Positions 53,636 through 62,541 of a stretch of 64,000 nucleotides of DNA are shown piece after piece. The notes under the pieces are model-generated. The model was not told the origin of the DNA. It saw only the letters and a list, made by a program, of their open reading frames with translations, and did no database searches. Source of the stretch: Pedobacter rhodius (GTDB lineage: Bacteria; Bacteroidota; Bacteroidia; Sphingobacteriales; Sphingobacteriaceae); contig NZ_JAPWGL010000002.1 of NCBI RefSeq assembly GCF_027213645.1, forward strand, positions 1,026,555-1,090,554, written 5' to 3'. The translations under genes were made by a program, and so were the position numbers. How positions within the stretch are numbered: the first letter of the stretch is position 1; each line of letters opens with the position of its first letter.

Positions 53636-55042
53636 ATGTCAAAAAATTTAAAAAAAGAAGAAAAGGTAGAATACACAGGAAGATATCTTGTGTTACTACC
53701 TGAAGGGTCAAACACATCCGATTCTATTGATCAGATTAGTTCTATTAGCGGCCTAAACCTAACAAGTTCTTTAGCATTTGAAAATGAGTTTTTCACAGAT
53801 AAAGACCTGGCTAAAACCGACGGTATCGTGTTGGATAAATTGGGTATTGCCATTGTAAACGAAAAACCCGAAATAAAAATGTCTATCAGCAGCTTTGGAG
53901 ACAATGATATGATTGTAGAAAAAGAAAGGGTAGTTTACGCTATTGGTATGCTGGACGAAAGCACTCAAAATTATGTTGAGGGCTACCGGGACGCCGTAAA
54001 CCAAATGACAAATGTATTAGTCGGAACCGAAGTTGAAGATTATAATTATGAAGAACAACAATCTGAAGTGGAGTCGGTTGGCGCCACCTGGGGTTTAAAG
54101 GCAACCAATGTGGTACCAACGAGTTTTTTAAGGTATAATCCTTACAATGGCGCAGGAATTAAAGTTGCAATATTGGATACTGGTTTTGATTTTAATCATC
54201 CCGATTTCGCCGGTCGCCCCGTTGTTCATCAAAGCTTTATCACCGGCGAAAGCACACAAGATGGCCACGGCCATGGCACGCACTGTACCGGTACCGCCTG
54301 CGGCCCTATAAGTTCGCCATCAGCAACGGAGAGATACGGAATTGCTTATGCAGCAAGCATTTACATCGGAAAAGTGTTAAGCAATGGCGGCTCCGGCGGA
54401 GACGGCGGCATTCTTGCCGGTATTAACTGGGCAATTGCAAACCGTTGCGATGTGGTGAGCATGTCGTTAAGGGGCTTGGTAAGCGGAACAGGTTATTCAG
54501 CTGTTTTTGAAACTGCCGCAGCAAGAGCTTTAGCACAAGGCACCTTAATTATCGCTGCTGCAGGAAACGATTCAGCAAGGCCAGGCGTTGTGAAACAAGT
54601 GATGCATCCGGCAAATTGCCCATCGATAATGGCTGTTGGTGCGGTTGATGTAAATTTGAACATCGCAAGTTTTTCTAATGGCGGCCTTTACCCAACTTAT
54701 GGCGCTGTAGACATTGTAGCTCCGGGTGTTAACGTATATTCTTCTACCAAACTGCCAACCAAATATGCCAGCTGGAATGGCACCAGTATGGCTACACCAC
54801 ACGTTGCGGGTATTGCCGCACTATGGGCGCAGGCAACGGGACTTAGAGGTATCAACCTCTGGAAAAAATTAACATCGACAGCAAAAGCATTACCTTTACC
54901 GGGAAGAGATGTAGGCGCCGGATTGGTACAAGCTCCCACAAAAACCAGATTGATAAAGTTTCCGATTGACAGAACCCCGATTCTGGTTAATCCAAAATTC
55001 CCTATCGATCCAATTGGTCCAATCGAAAAAATAATAAGATGA
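53636..55042 (+). CDS. Subtilisin-like serine protease (S8)
   Basis: 468 residues. The catalytic triad is Asp181 (VAILDTGFDFNHPDF), His213 (DGHGHGTHC) and Ser384 (NGTSMATPHVAG), with oxyanion Asn311 (AAAGNDS). About 150 residues precede the catalytic domain, perhaps a propeptide. There is no recognisable signal peptide; the protein starts MSKNLKKEEKVEYTG, so it may act inside the cell or be exported by another route. The C-terminal tail is Pro/Ile-rich. It is transcribed away from the two-component unit and overlaps the small next gene. Confidence 0.93.
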   Translation: MSKNLKKEEKVEYTGRYLVLLPEGSNTSDSIDQISSISGLNLTSSLAFENEFFTDKDLAKTDGIVLDKLGIAIVNEKPEIKMSISSFGDNDMIVEKERVVYAIGMLDESTQNYVEGYRDAVNQMTNVLVGTEVEDYNYEEQQSEVESVGATWGLKATNVVPTSFLRYNPYNGAGIKVAILDTGFDFNHPDFAGRPVVHQSFITGESTQDGHGHGTHCTGTACGPISSPSATERYGIAYAASIYIGKVLSNGGSGGDGGILAGINWAIANRCDVVSMSLRGLVSGTGYSAVFETAAARALAQGTLIIAAAGNDSARPGVVKQVMHPANCPSIMAVGAVDVNLNIASFSNGGLYPTYGAVDIVAPGVNVYSSTKLPTKYASWNGTSMATPHVAGIAALWAQATGLRGINLWKKLTSTAKALPLPGRDVGAGLVQAPTKTRLIKFPIDRTPILVNPKFPIDPIGPIEKIIR

Positions 55043-55242
55043 AAATGAAATGGTTAATATCTGTTAAAGACGGCATGATGGAGCGGGTTACTGAAGAGTT
55101 GGGTAAAATGGGCATTAAAAATGCGGAAAAATTAGACTCAATAGGTGTAATTATTATTGCTCACGGCGATTACAAAATAACAGATCTCAAAAAAATCGAT
55201 GGCGTATTAAATGTTGAAGAGGAAAGGGACCTCAGCATTTAA
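55039..55242 (+). CDS. Small protein resembling a free-standing I9 propeptide inhibitor
   Basis: 67 residues. The pattern KWLISVKDGMMERVTEEL, then GVIIIAHGDYK and a final LKKIDGVLNVEEERDLSI follows the I9 (subtilisin propeptide) ferredoxin-like fold, including the typical VxxVEE end. The ATG overlaps the protease stop (ATGA). A trans-acting inhibitor or folding helper of the protease encoded in front of it is a strong inference. Confidence 0.75.
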   Translation: MKMKWLISVKDGMMERVTEELGKMGIKNAEKLDSIGVIIIAHGDYKITDLKKIDGVLNVEEERDLSI

Positions 55243-55645
55243 GCCAGAAATAACTAAATCATTACCTGTAAAAATCGGTGTAGTATTTTGCTGCATCGAT
55301 TTTTGCATATCTAAACCAGAGATAACAATGGAAATCACCTTTAAGCGTTTGACAACTTTATCGACGCTGTGAAGGAAAGTTATAAAATCTGCAAATACAT
55401 TTTCCAAACTAGAGCAATTGCAGTATACAGGGAACGCTTCAGGAAGCATAACGTAGCAGCATTGACGAAACCAATAAGCACTGCGATTGCTTTTCTAAAA
55501 TTTTAAACCTGTAAGGTATTTAAGAACATATAAGTTCATCGTCCTTCACCAAAATCTTAAAATTCGATAATCCATAAATCCTGGTTAAAAACCTTCAGCC
55601 TTATACCTTTAAACCCTCCTCCTTTTTATTATCTTTGCCTCCATT
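55243..55645. other. Spacer without supported gene
   Basis: A minus-strand frame (55207-55449) and a plus-strand open stretch without start (about 55365-55504) exist but have no recognisable family, signal or initiation context. I see no hairpin of note. The glyS promoter lies at its right end. Confidence 0.5.
55630..55637 (+). promoter_or_regulatory. -7 box TATCTTTG for glycyl-tRNA synthetase
   Basis: Perfect TAnnTTTG, eight bases before the ATG at 55646. Confidence 0.6.
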
Positions 55646-57289
55646 ATGGCTCAAAAGAATAACGACGAACAATTTAAAAATGTAATATCACACGCCAAAG
55701 AATACGGTTTCGTATTTCAAAGCAGCGAAATATATGATGGCTTAAGTGCCGTTTACGACTACGGCCAGTTAGGTGCCGAGTTGAAAAATAATATTAAAAC
55801 ATACTGGTGGAAAGCCATGGTACAGATGCATGAAAACATTGTAGGCATTGATTCTGCAATTTTTATGCACCCCAAAGTTTGGAAAGCCAGCGGACATGTT
55901 GACGGTTTTAATGACCCGATGATTGACAACAAGGATTCGAAAAAACGCTACCGTGCCGACCAGTTGTTAGAGAATAAAATTGATGAGCTGTATGCTGAAT
56001 TAGCTAATTTCTCTGCTGAGAACAAAGCTAAATTCGAGTCATTTCAACAGGAAATATTAGGTTTAAGCGATGAAGGACAGGCCGCCTGGATTCCGAGTTT
56101 TAAAGATGAAAACGGAATTTTAGACAATGCTAAATATCCTTTCGTTGATGAGGCAAGCTGGAGATTTGTAAAAAAAGGTTTAGCGTTGGAGGTGGAAATG
56201 AACCTGGCTTTAAAATCGGAAAACCTGGCTCAGCTGAAAGATTTAATTGTTGATTACAAAGTAATTTGCCCGATTTCTAAAACCTCAAACTGGACGGATG
56301 TCCGCCAGTTTAACCTCATGTTCAGCACGCAGTTTGGTGCAATGGCAGAAGGCAGTGATGAAGTATATCTTCGCCCCGAAACGGCTCAGGGTATTTTCGT
56401 TAACTTTTTGAATGTTCAAAAATCAGGAAGGATGAAAATCCCATTTGGTATTGCGCAAATTGGTAAGGCATTCAGAAACGAAGTAATTGCCCGCCAGTTT
56501 ATTATGCGTATGCGTGAATTTGAACAAATGGAAATGCAATTTTTCGTTCGCCCGGGCGAAGACAAAAAATGGTTCGAATACTGGAAAGAAGCCCGTTTGA
56601 AATGGCACAAAGCTTTGGGCACTAAGCCCGAAAAATACCGTTACCATGACCATGTTAAACTGGCGCACTACGCAAACGCCGCAACGGATATTGAATTTGA
56701 ATTTCCATTCGGATTTAAAGAAGTTGAAGGTATCCACAGCCGTACCGATTTTGATTTAACGCAGCACCAGGAATATTCCGGCAAGAAAATGCAATACTTC
56801 GACAATGATCTAAATGAAGAAGGAAAGCCTTACGGAAATTACGTTCCTTACGTAATTGAAACCTCAATCGGTTTAGATCGCATGTTCTTGTTAACCATGA
56901 TTAATGCTTTCGAAGAACAGGATTTAAGCACTGAAGATAAACAGGATAGCCGTACATTATTACGCCTCCACCCGGCTTTGGCACCATATAAAGTCGCAGT
57001 TTTTCCTTTAACTAAAAAAGATGGTTTACCAGAAAAAGCACGCGAGATTATGGAGGAGTTGAAATTTGATTTCAACTGTATTTATGAAGAGAAAGATGCC
57101 ATTGGTAAACGCTACCGCCGTCAGGACGCTGTGGGTACCCCATTCTGTATCACGGTTGACCACCAGAGTTTGGAGGACAATACGGTAACGATTCGTCATC
57201 GCGATAGCATGGAGCAACAACGTGTTGCCATTGCAGATTTAGGTGATATTGTTGGTAAGGCCGTGAGCTGGAAAAATTTATTAGCCTAA
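55646..57289 (+). CDS. glyS: Glycine--tRNA ligase (homodimeric type)
   Basis: 547 residues, a class II synthetase of the eukaryote/archaea-like dimeric type rather than the alpha2beta2 form. Glycine-specific and class blocks: EYGFVFQSSEIYDGL, YLRPETAQGIFVNF (motif 2 region), FRNEV, REFEQMEMQFFV and ETSIGLDRMFL (motif 3), followed by the anticodon-binding domain (APYKVAVFPLTKK, RYRRQDAVGTPFCITVD). Charges tRNA-Gly. Own promoter and terminator. Confidence 0.96.
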   Translation: MAQKNNDEQFKNVISHAKEYGFVFQSSEIYDGLSAVYDYGQLGAELKNNIKTYWWKAMVQMHENIVGIDSAIFMHPKVWKASGHVDGFNDPMIDNKDSKKRYRADQLLENKIDELYAELANFSAENKAKFESFQQEILGLSDEGQAAWIPSFKDENGILDNAKYPFVDEASWRFVKKGLALEVEMNLALKSENLAQLKDLIVDYKVICPISKTSNWTDVRQFNLMFSTQFGAMAEGSDEVYLRPETAQGIFVNFLNVQKSGRMKIPFGIAQIGKAFRNEVIARQFIMRMREFEQMEMQFFVRPGEDKKWFEYWKEARLKWHKALGTKPEKYRYHDHVKLAHYANAATDIEFEFPFGFKEVEGIHSRTDFDLTQHQEYSGKKMQYFDNDLNEEGKPYGNYVPYVIETSIGLDRMFLLTMINAFEEQDLSTEDKQDSRTLLRLHPALAPYKVAVFPLTKKDGLPEKAREIMEELKFDFNCIYEEKDAIGKRYRRQDAVGTPFCITVDHQSLEDNTVTIRHRDSMEQQRVAIADLGDIVGKAVSWKNLLA

Positions 57290-57330
57290 AGTTCGACAAC
57301 CTTCAACACCCAAAGTTGATTTATTATATT

Positions 57331-57357
57331 AGTCGCAGGTTTATCCTGCGACTTTTT
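57331..57357 (+). terminator. Terminator after glyS
   Basis: Perfect stem AGTCGCAGG / CCTGCGACT, five-base loop, followed by TTTT. It lies in the longer frame in front of the next gene and so supports the later ATG at 57415. Confidence 0.88.
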
Positions 57358-57414
57358 ATATTCACAAATTTTCAATTATATTTAGTCATTTTAAAACCAC
57401 AATTAAATACGCTC

Positions 57415-58296
57415 ATGCAAAAAGTAAATTCTACTATTATTTCGTTAATCCTGTTCTGTATTTCCTTTTCATCCTGTAAAAAAGAAATAAACTATCATCC
57501 GGAATGGGAAGTATCTACCATGAGCGGAAAAATTGATGGTGTTTTATTAAAATGTACATTAGCTTCAGCCCAGACTTACACAATAGGCTCAACAACCATG
57601 ATTCAAATCTCCGGCAGCAAAGGAAATATTGGTTTTACTTTAATGATTAATAATTTCAAAGGCATTGGTACTTACAGTATCGCTGATAGTAATATTGCAA
57701 CTTATCTTGAAGGTAATTCCGGCATGCAGGATGCCTATATGGCCCTTTCAAAAGGAACTATAAAAATCACCAGCTATTCAGCAGATAAATTAATCAAAGG
57801 TACTTTTGAATTTGAAGGGGAAAATACTGCAATTTCAAAAACAAAGAACATTACAGAAGGGCAGTTCACTATAAGTTTAGTGCCTGTTAAAATCCCGGAA
57901 ACCACGAACAGTACAAATAATTTGAATGCTAAGGTAGATGGAACACCAATAGGTTTTACCGCGCAGGCAAATTTAATTTCTGTGCCTATCATGGGAAATG
58001 TAATGACTATTATTGGTTTAAATGGCGACAAATTTTTGACTTTGGCCATCTTTGACTATAAAGGTGTTGGTGTTTATGAATTTAAGAAAGGCATGGGTCA
58101 GGGCGACTATATACAGGATAAAACACCTACAGGCTCGTTCACTGATTCGGAGAACGGTAAAATCACAATTACAGCTGCTACGTCTACAACCATAAAAGGA
58201 ACTTTTGAATTTGTTGCCCCGAACCAGGATTCAAGTATTAAAACAAAAAAGACGATTACAGAAGGTACATTCGAGTTAAAATATACGAAGGGTTAA
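57415..58296 (+). CDS. Two-repeat lipoprotein (DUF6252-like)
   Basis: 293 residues from ATG 57415, giving a lipoprotein signal with lipobox FSSC (Cys21). Two homologous halves: GKIDGVLLKCTLA...IKGTFEFEGEN...ITEGQFTISL and AKVDGTPIGFTAQA...IKGTFEFVAPN...ITEGTFELKY. Each is a beta-rich domain that resembles DUF6252-type proteins. Function unknown. Internal duplication is clear from sequence. Confidence 0.8.
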   Translation: MQKVNSTIISLILFCISFSSCKKEINYHPEWEVSTMSGKIDGVLLKCTLASAQTYTIGSTTMIQISGSKGNIGFTLMINNFKGIGTYSIADSNIATYLEGNSGMQDAYMALSKGTIKITSYSADKLIKGTFEFEGENTAISKTKNITEGQFTISLVPVKIPETTNSTNNLNAKVDGTPIGFTAQANLISVPIMGNVMTIIGLNGDKFLTLAIFDYKGVGVYEFKKGMGQGDYIQDKTPTGSFTDSENGKITITAATSTTIKGTFEFVAPNQDSSIKTKKTITEGTFELKYTKG

Positions 58297-58317
58297 AGAA
58301 AAATATTGGAATGCAGC

Positions 58318-58347
58318 GCCACAGGTCTTTTCGCCTGTGGCTTTTTT
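58318..58347 (+). terminator. Terminator after the two-repeat lipoprotein
   Basis: Perfect stem GCCACAGG / CCTGTGGC with an eight-base loop and six T residues. Confidence 0.88.
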
Positions 58348-58404
58348 ATGAGCCTATATTGAAAATAAATAAATTTAATCGGCGTTATCCATGAAACACC
58401 AAGC

Positions 58405-59094
58405 ATGAATCGCCCTTTTTATAGTTTAATCTTCTTCTTCTTCATTCTGAGCAGTAAAGTCTTTGCGCAAACCTGGACAGATGCCGAATTTAAAAAGGCA
58501 AATACCGCAGTAAATGCCGATTATCTAACCAGCGAAGAAAAAAATATTATTCTTTACATGAACCTCATCCGCATAAACGGCGAGAAATTTTATTACACTT
58601 TTTTAGAAGATTATATAAACAACTATAACGCAAAAGTTAAAAAGTACAGGAATTACAACGAGTTAAAATTAGCAAGGAACAACCCATATTATTTATCATT
58701 GCTTAAGCACATTAAGGTTGCTAAAAACCTGGCCATGTTTTATCCTGATGAAAAATTAAGTTATTTAAGCCGCAGCCATGCAATAGATTTAAATAAAAAC
58801 AATTTAGATACGCATGAAAGCAGTAACGGCGATAAATTTAACCAGCGTATGTCTAAATATTTCCCGAATAAGACAATGAGCGAAAATATCGACTTCGGTT
58901 ATTCGAATAGCCTGGATATTGTTTGTCATCTCTTGCTGGATTGTGGCGTTCCTTCTTTAGGCCATCGGTTCAATCTGCTGGATCAGAAATATAAATTAAA
59001 TACAGTTGGCGTGAGCATCCAGCCTCATCCATCATACAGCTGGTGTGCGGTGATTGATTTTGTTGCACAGCAATCAACTTTAAACAGCCGTTAA
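58405..59094 (+). CDS. Exported CAP-domain protein
   Basis: 229 residues. Signal peptide ending KVFAQ. The CAP (SCP/PR-1) core is visible: LSRSHAIDLNKN, DTHESSNGDKFNQRMSKYF, MSENIDFG and GVPSLGHRFNLLDQKYKLNTVGVSI. The His and Glu of the CAP cavity (HESS, SEN, GHR) are kept. Bacterial CAP proteins are periplasmic or secreted with unclear function. Confidence 0.85.
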   Translation: MNRPFYSLIFFFFILSSKVFAQTWTDAEFKKANTAVNADYLTSEEKNIILYMNLIRINGEKFYYTFLEDYINNYNAKVKKYRNYNELKLARNNPYYLSLLKHIKVAKNLAMFYPDEKLSYLSRSHAIDLNKNNLDTHESSNGDKFNQRMSKYFPNKTMSENIDFGYSNSLDIVCHLLLDCGVPSLGHRFNLLDQKYKLNTVGVSIQPHPSYSWCAVIDFVAQQSTLNSR

Positions 59095-59147
59095 TTTCAA
59101 AATCAAACATCAATTCATTTCCTCGCCTAAATAATATTTTAAAAAAT

Positions 59148-59155
59148 TACCTTTG
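59148..59155 (+). promoter_or_regulatory. -7 box TACCTTTG for the GtrA-like gene
   Basis: Perfect TAnnTTTG, 17 bases before the ATG at 59173. Confidence 0.58.
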
Positions 59156-59172
59156 CAGGCTTAAGTACAATA

Positions 59173-59658
59173 ATGCGTAAACTCATTCTAGCTTTTATCG
59201 ATTTTTTTTACCCGCCATTTAAAGGGTTTATCTCTCAGCATAACTTTCGTTACCTGGCGACTGGTGGCAGCACATGGCTTTTAGGCAATATTGTTTACTA
59301 TCTTTCTTTCCATTATTTATTTCATACTGAAGATGTAGATTTTACCTTATTCATTTTGAAAAGAGAAACAGCAGCATTGGCAGTAGATTTTTTAATCGTC
59401 ATTCCTTATAGCTTTTTGCTAAACCGATATGTTATTTTTACACACAGTGAGGTTAAAGCACATATTCAACTCCTTCGGTTTTTAAATCTGAACCTGGTTA
59501 ACATCCTTTTAACTTTTGCCTTGCAGAAATTTTTTATTGAAATACTTAATATATATCCAACCATTTCCAAAGTTGTTGTATCCGTGCTTATTGCAGGTTT
59601 TAGCTATCTTTATCAACACTATTTCACTTTTAGTGTAAAAAAAATCAAAACAAAATAA
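59173..59658 (+). CDS. GtrA-like flippase family protein
   Basis: 161 residues with four membrane helices. FRYLATGGSTWLLGNIVYYL matches the GtrA N-terminal signature (F-R-Y/F-x2-V/T-G), and LNRYVIFTHSE and QHYFTFSVKK are the typical loop and tail. GtrA proteins are thought to flip lipid-linked sugars. No glycosyltransferase partner is adjacent. Confidence 0.87.
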   Translation: MRKLILAFIDFFYPPFKGFISQHNFRYLATGGSTWLLGNIVYYLSFHYLFHTEDVDFTLFILKRETAALAVDFLIVIPYSFLLNRYVIFTHSEVKAHIQLLRFLNLNLVNILLTFALQKFFIEILNIYPTISKVVVSVLIAGFSYLYQHYFTFSVKKIKTK

Positions 59659-60058
59659 TCTTGAAAATCCAGCTCAGCTGTTAAGCTTATTCCGTTCGCG
59701 GCCACGTTGCTTGCTTTATCGGTTCGCGGGCCGGCTTTAAGAGACTGAAATGAAATGCTATTTACATCGCGAATTACTAAATAACGGTTTTTCACTGCAC
59801 AAGCTTAGGTTAATAAACGGGATGGCATCGATATCCTTTTAAGCATTTTTTATGCGAAAAAGATTTAGCGAACAGCCCGACTGAACATTCAGGTGAAATA
59901 CGGACTCAGCTTTTCAAATAAAATTCCAAATCCTCTGCTTTTCAAAAAAGGAATAAAACTTTATTTACGGCTGTCTGTTTAATTTATCTATTGGCTTTCT
60001 TGCTTAGCTTAAATCAACAACTTAACTTAGCCTCCAACTAACTTTATTATAATTCTTA
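59659..60058. other. Spacer with a possible dispersed repeat
   Basis: No gene supported in 400 bases. GAAAAAGATTTAGCGAACAG followed by CCCGACTGAA (about 59859-59888) resembles AAAAAGATTGGAACGAAAG followed by CCGACTGAA near 16598-16625, about 24 of 29 positions, suggesting another repeat family. A near-consensus -7 (TAACTTTA) occurs about 20 bases before the hydroxylase ATG. Confidence 0.45.
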
Positions 60059-61840
60059 ATGAGCGATTTTAATGATTTTAATAATGCGCAGGTAGCCAGA
60101 TTACCTAGGCATTTAAAGCAATTTATTGTTGCACAAAACTATGAGAAATACACCGCTATAGATCAGGCAGTTTGGCGTTATGTAATGCGTCAAAATTATA
60201 GCTATCTTAAAAACGTTGCGTATTATCCTTATATAAAAGGTTTGCAAAGTGCGGGTTTAAGTATCGAATACATTCCCGATTTGCAAACCATGAATGATAA
60301 TTTGGGCAAAATAGGTTGGGGCGCCGTTACAGTTGATGGTTTTATACCGCCAGCCGCTTTTATGGAATACCAGGCCTACCGGGTTTTGGTTATTGCAGCA
60401 GATATCCGTCAGATTAATCATATTGAATATACACCTGCGCCCGATATTATTCATGAAAGCGCAGGTCACGCACCCATAATAGCCGATAAAGATTATAACA
60501 GCTACCTGAGTTATTTCGGTTCAATTGGCGCTAAAGCCATGTTTTCCGCAAAAGATTTTGAGCTTTACGAGGCGATTAGAAAGCTCTCCATATTAAAGGA
60601 AACTGCAGATAGCGATGAAGTTCAAATTGCTAAAGCAGAAAAAGAACTTCGTTACATCAGCGAAAATATGGGCGAGCCATCGGAAATGGCATTATTAGGT
60701 CGCTTACATTGGTGGACGGTAGAGTACGGCTTAATTGGCACATTGGAAAATCCAAAAATTTATGGTGCCGGTTTACTTTCTTCCATTGGCGAAAGTGCAT
60801 CATGTATGCAAAAAGATGTACAGAAGCTTTGGTATAATATAGACACCGTAAATTATCCTTACGATATTACTAAAACCCAACCTCAGCTTTTTGTAACGGA
60901 AACCTTCCAGAATCTGATTGATGTTCTGGAACAATTTGCAGATACTATGGCTTTCAGGCGGGGTGGAACGGAAAGCATCATGAAAGCAATTGATTGTAAA
61001 AATGTTGCAACAGCCCTTTATAGTTCTGGTTTACAGGTAAGTGGCATTTTTACCGACATCGGCGTTAATGAAAAGGATGAACTTACCTTCATAAAAACGA
61101 CTGGTCCATCGGCTTTGGCATTTAATGCGAAACAATTACCAGGGCATGGAAAAGATTACCACAAAGATGGATTTTCATCACCGGTTGGTAAATTAAAAAA
61201 CGCTGCAAAACCTTTAGAAGACTATACAACTGATGAACTTGAAGCTTCAGGCATTAAAACCGGTGCGCAGGCGAATTTACTTTTTGAAAGCGGAATTCAA
61301 GTTAAAGGTTTGGTTAAAGATGTAGTTACTGAAAACGAAAAAATTCTTTTAATTGCATTTACAGATTGTACCGTGACGGAAAACAATGGAAATATCTTAT
61401 TTAAACCTGAATGGGGCGTGTATGATATGGCCGTTGGTGAAAAAGTAATTTCTGTTTTTAATGGGGCTGCTGATAAAGATGCCTATGAAGAAATTACTCT
61501 TATCAGTACTGCAAAAACACAAAAGATTACTTACGATAATAAAACGATCGAATTACATGAATTATATAAAAGCGTTAGAGCGATAAGGGAAAACGGAACA
61601 GGATTAGAACAACTCGAAAATATTTTTGAACAGCTTAAATTAAACCATAGAAAAGATTGGCTTTGTGCTTTAGAAATTTTAGAATTAATTTATCATAAAA
61701 AAATCTATTACCAGCTGGAAAAGGAAATCCAGATTTATTTAGAACTTAAAGCCGGCAGGGAACCAGAACATACTAAGTTAATTAATGATGGCTTACATGT
61801 AATTAAAAATCCGGTTAGTCAGTTGGTCATAGAAAATTGA
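60059..61840 (+). CDS. phhA: Phenylalanine 4-monooxygenase, long form
   Basis: 593 residues, about twice the usual bacterial enzyme. The N-terminal 330 residues are the aromatic amino acid hydroxylase domain: iron ligands His132 and His137 in IIHESAGHAP and Glu222 in VEYGLIG, with PDIIHE and FIPPAAFMEYQ. The enzyme oxidises Phe to Tyr with tetrahydrobiopterin and O2. The C-terminal 260 residues are unrelated to the regulatory ACT domain and of unknown function. Such long forms occur in Bacteroidota as far as I recall. Confidence 0.9.
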   Translation: MSDFNDFNNAQVARLPRHLKQFIVAQNYEKYTAIDQAVWRYVMRQNYSYLKNVAYYPYIKGLQSAGLSIEYIPDLQTMNDNLGKIGWGAVTVDGFIPPAAFMEYQAYRVLVIAADIRQINHIEYTPAPDIIHESAGHAPIIADKDYNSYLSYFGSIGAKAMFSAKDFELYEAIRKLSILKETADSDEVQIAKAEKELRYISENMGEPSEMALLGRLHWWTVEYGLIGTLENPKIYGAGLLSSIGESASCMQKDVQKLWYNIDTVNYPYDITKTQPQLFVTETFQNLIDVLEQFADTMAFRRGGTESIMKAIDCKNVATALYSSGLQVSGIFTDIGVNEKDELTFIKTTGPSALAFNAKQLPGHGKDYHKDGFSSPVGKLKNAAKPLEDYTTDELEASGIKTGAQANLLFESGIQVKGLVKDVVTENEKILLIAFTDCTVTENNGNILFKPEWGVYDMAVGEKVISVFNGAADKDAYEEITLISTAKTQKITYDNKTIELHELYKSVRAIRENGTGLEQLENIFEQLKLNHRKDWLCALEILELIYHKKIYYQLEKEIQIYLELKAGREPEHTKLINDGLHVIKNPVSQLVIEN

Positions 61841-61871
61841 TTTACACCCTTAATTTTATTAACTTTACTTC

Positions 61872-62114
61872 ATGACAACCATCACAGTACAAGTAGATAA
61901 CGAACAAAATGCTGCGCTTCTTGAAAAGATGCTTAAGGCTCTATCTTTTGTAGAGGATGTTGACATCAAGAATCAGGAGCCGAATATGGCTGAAGAGCCA
62001 CGGGGATCTTATCAGAAATTAAAAAAGGCAATTGATAAAACTGAAGGTAATTTAATGTTTAAGGATATTAAAGACCCATCTAAGTGGCAAAGTGATTTAA
62101 GAGATGAGTGGTAA
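61872..62114 (+). CDS. Antitoxin partner of the PIN toxin
   Basis: 80 residues. N-terminal TTITVQVDNEQNAALLEKMLKAL forms a beta-helix suited to dimerisation, and the acidic C-terminal SKWQSDLRDEW is typical of the toxin-binding tail. It overlaps the downstream toxin gene by 11 bases. DUF2683-like. Expected to bind both the toxin and its own promoter. Confidence 0.8.
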   Translation: MTTITVQVDNEQNAALLEKMLKALSFVEDVDIKNQEPNMAEEPRGSYQKLKKAIDKTEGNLMFKDIKDPSKWQSDLRDEW

Positions 62115-62484
62115 CATAATATTTGACACAAATATTATTATCTATTTATCTAAAAAACTTTTAACACCCGAGGAAGTATTTGCAGAAAACATGACTTATT
62201 CTATTTCCATAATTTCAAAAATGGAACTGCTTGGATATGCATTTAAAAACAGATTGGAAGAGTTGTATATTATTGAATTAATCAATTCGTTAAATATTGT
62301 TCCTCTGAATGATACTATAGTGGATACGACGATTGAGATAAGAAAAAACAATAAAATAAAACTCCCGGATGCCATTATTTATGCTACGGCAAAAGTAATG
62401 AATGGAAAGCTTTTCACAAATAACATTGCTGATTTTGAAAACGTAAGTGGAAATGTTGAGCTTTTAAACCCATTAAATATATGA
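62104..62484 (+). CDS. PIN-domain toxin (VapC-like)
   Basis: 126 residues. The acidic PIN residues are in place: Asp8 (IIFDTNIIIYL), Glu41 (SKMELLGYAF), Asp89 (KLPDAIIYATA) and Asp110 (NNIADF). VapC toxins cleave tRNA or rRNA to stop growth. The reading frame is intact, in contrast to the decayed module at 32228. Confidence 0.9.
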   Translation: MSGNIIFDTNIIIYLSKKLLTPEEVFAENMTYSISIISKMELLGYAFKNRLEELYIIELINSLNIVPLNDTIVDTTIEIRKNNKIKLPDAIIYATAKVMNGKLFTNNIADFENVSGNVELLNPLNI

Positions 62485-62541
62485 AAACAACTGATTATTA
62501 TCCTATCGGCCTTTTAACTTTAAAACAATCTTAACATTTTA

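Noticed and set aside
55207..55449. 80-codon minus-strand frame downstream of the inhibitor-like gene
   Set aside because: Overlaps the 3' end of the small plus-strand gene, has no recognisable domain and no promoter-like box.
57316..57414. Upstream ATG of the two-repeat lipoprotein
   Set aside because: The frame would run through the glyS terminator; the later ATG gives a proper lipoprotein signal.
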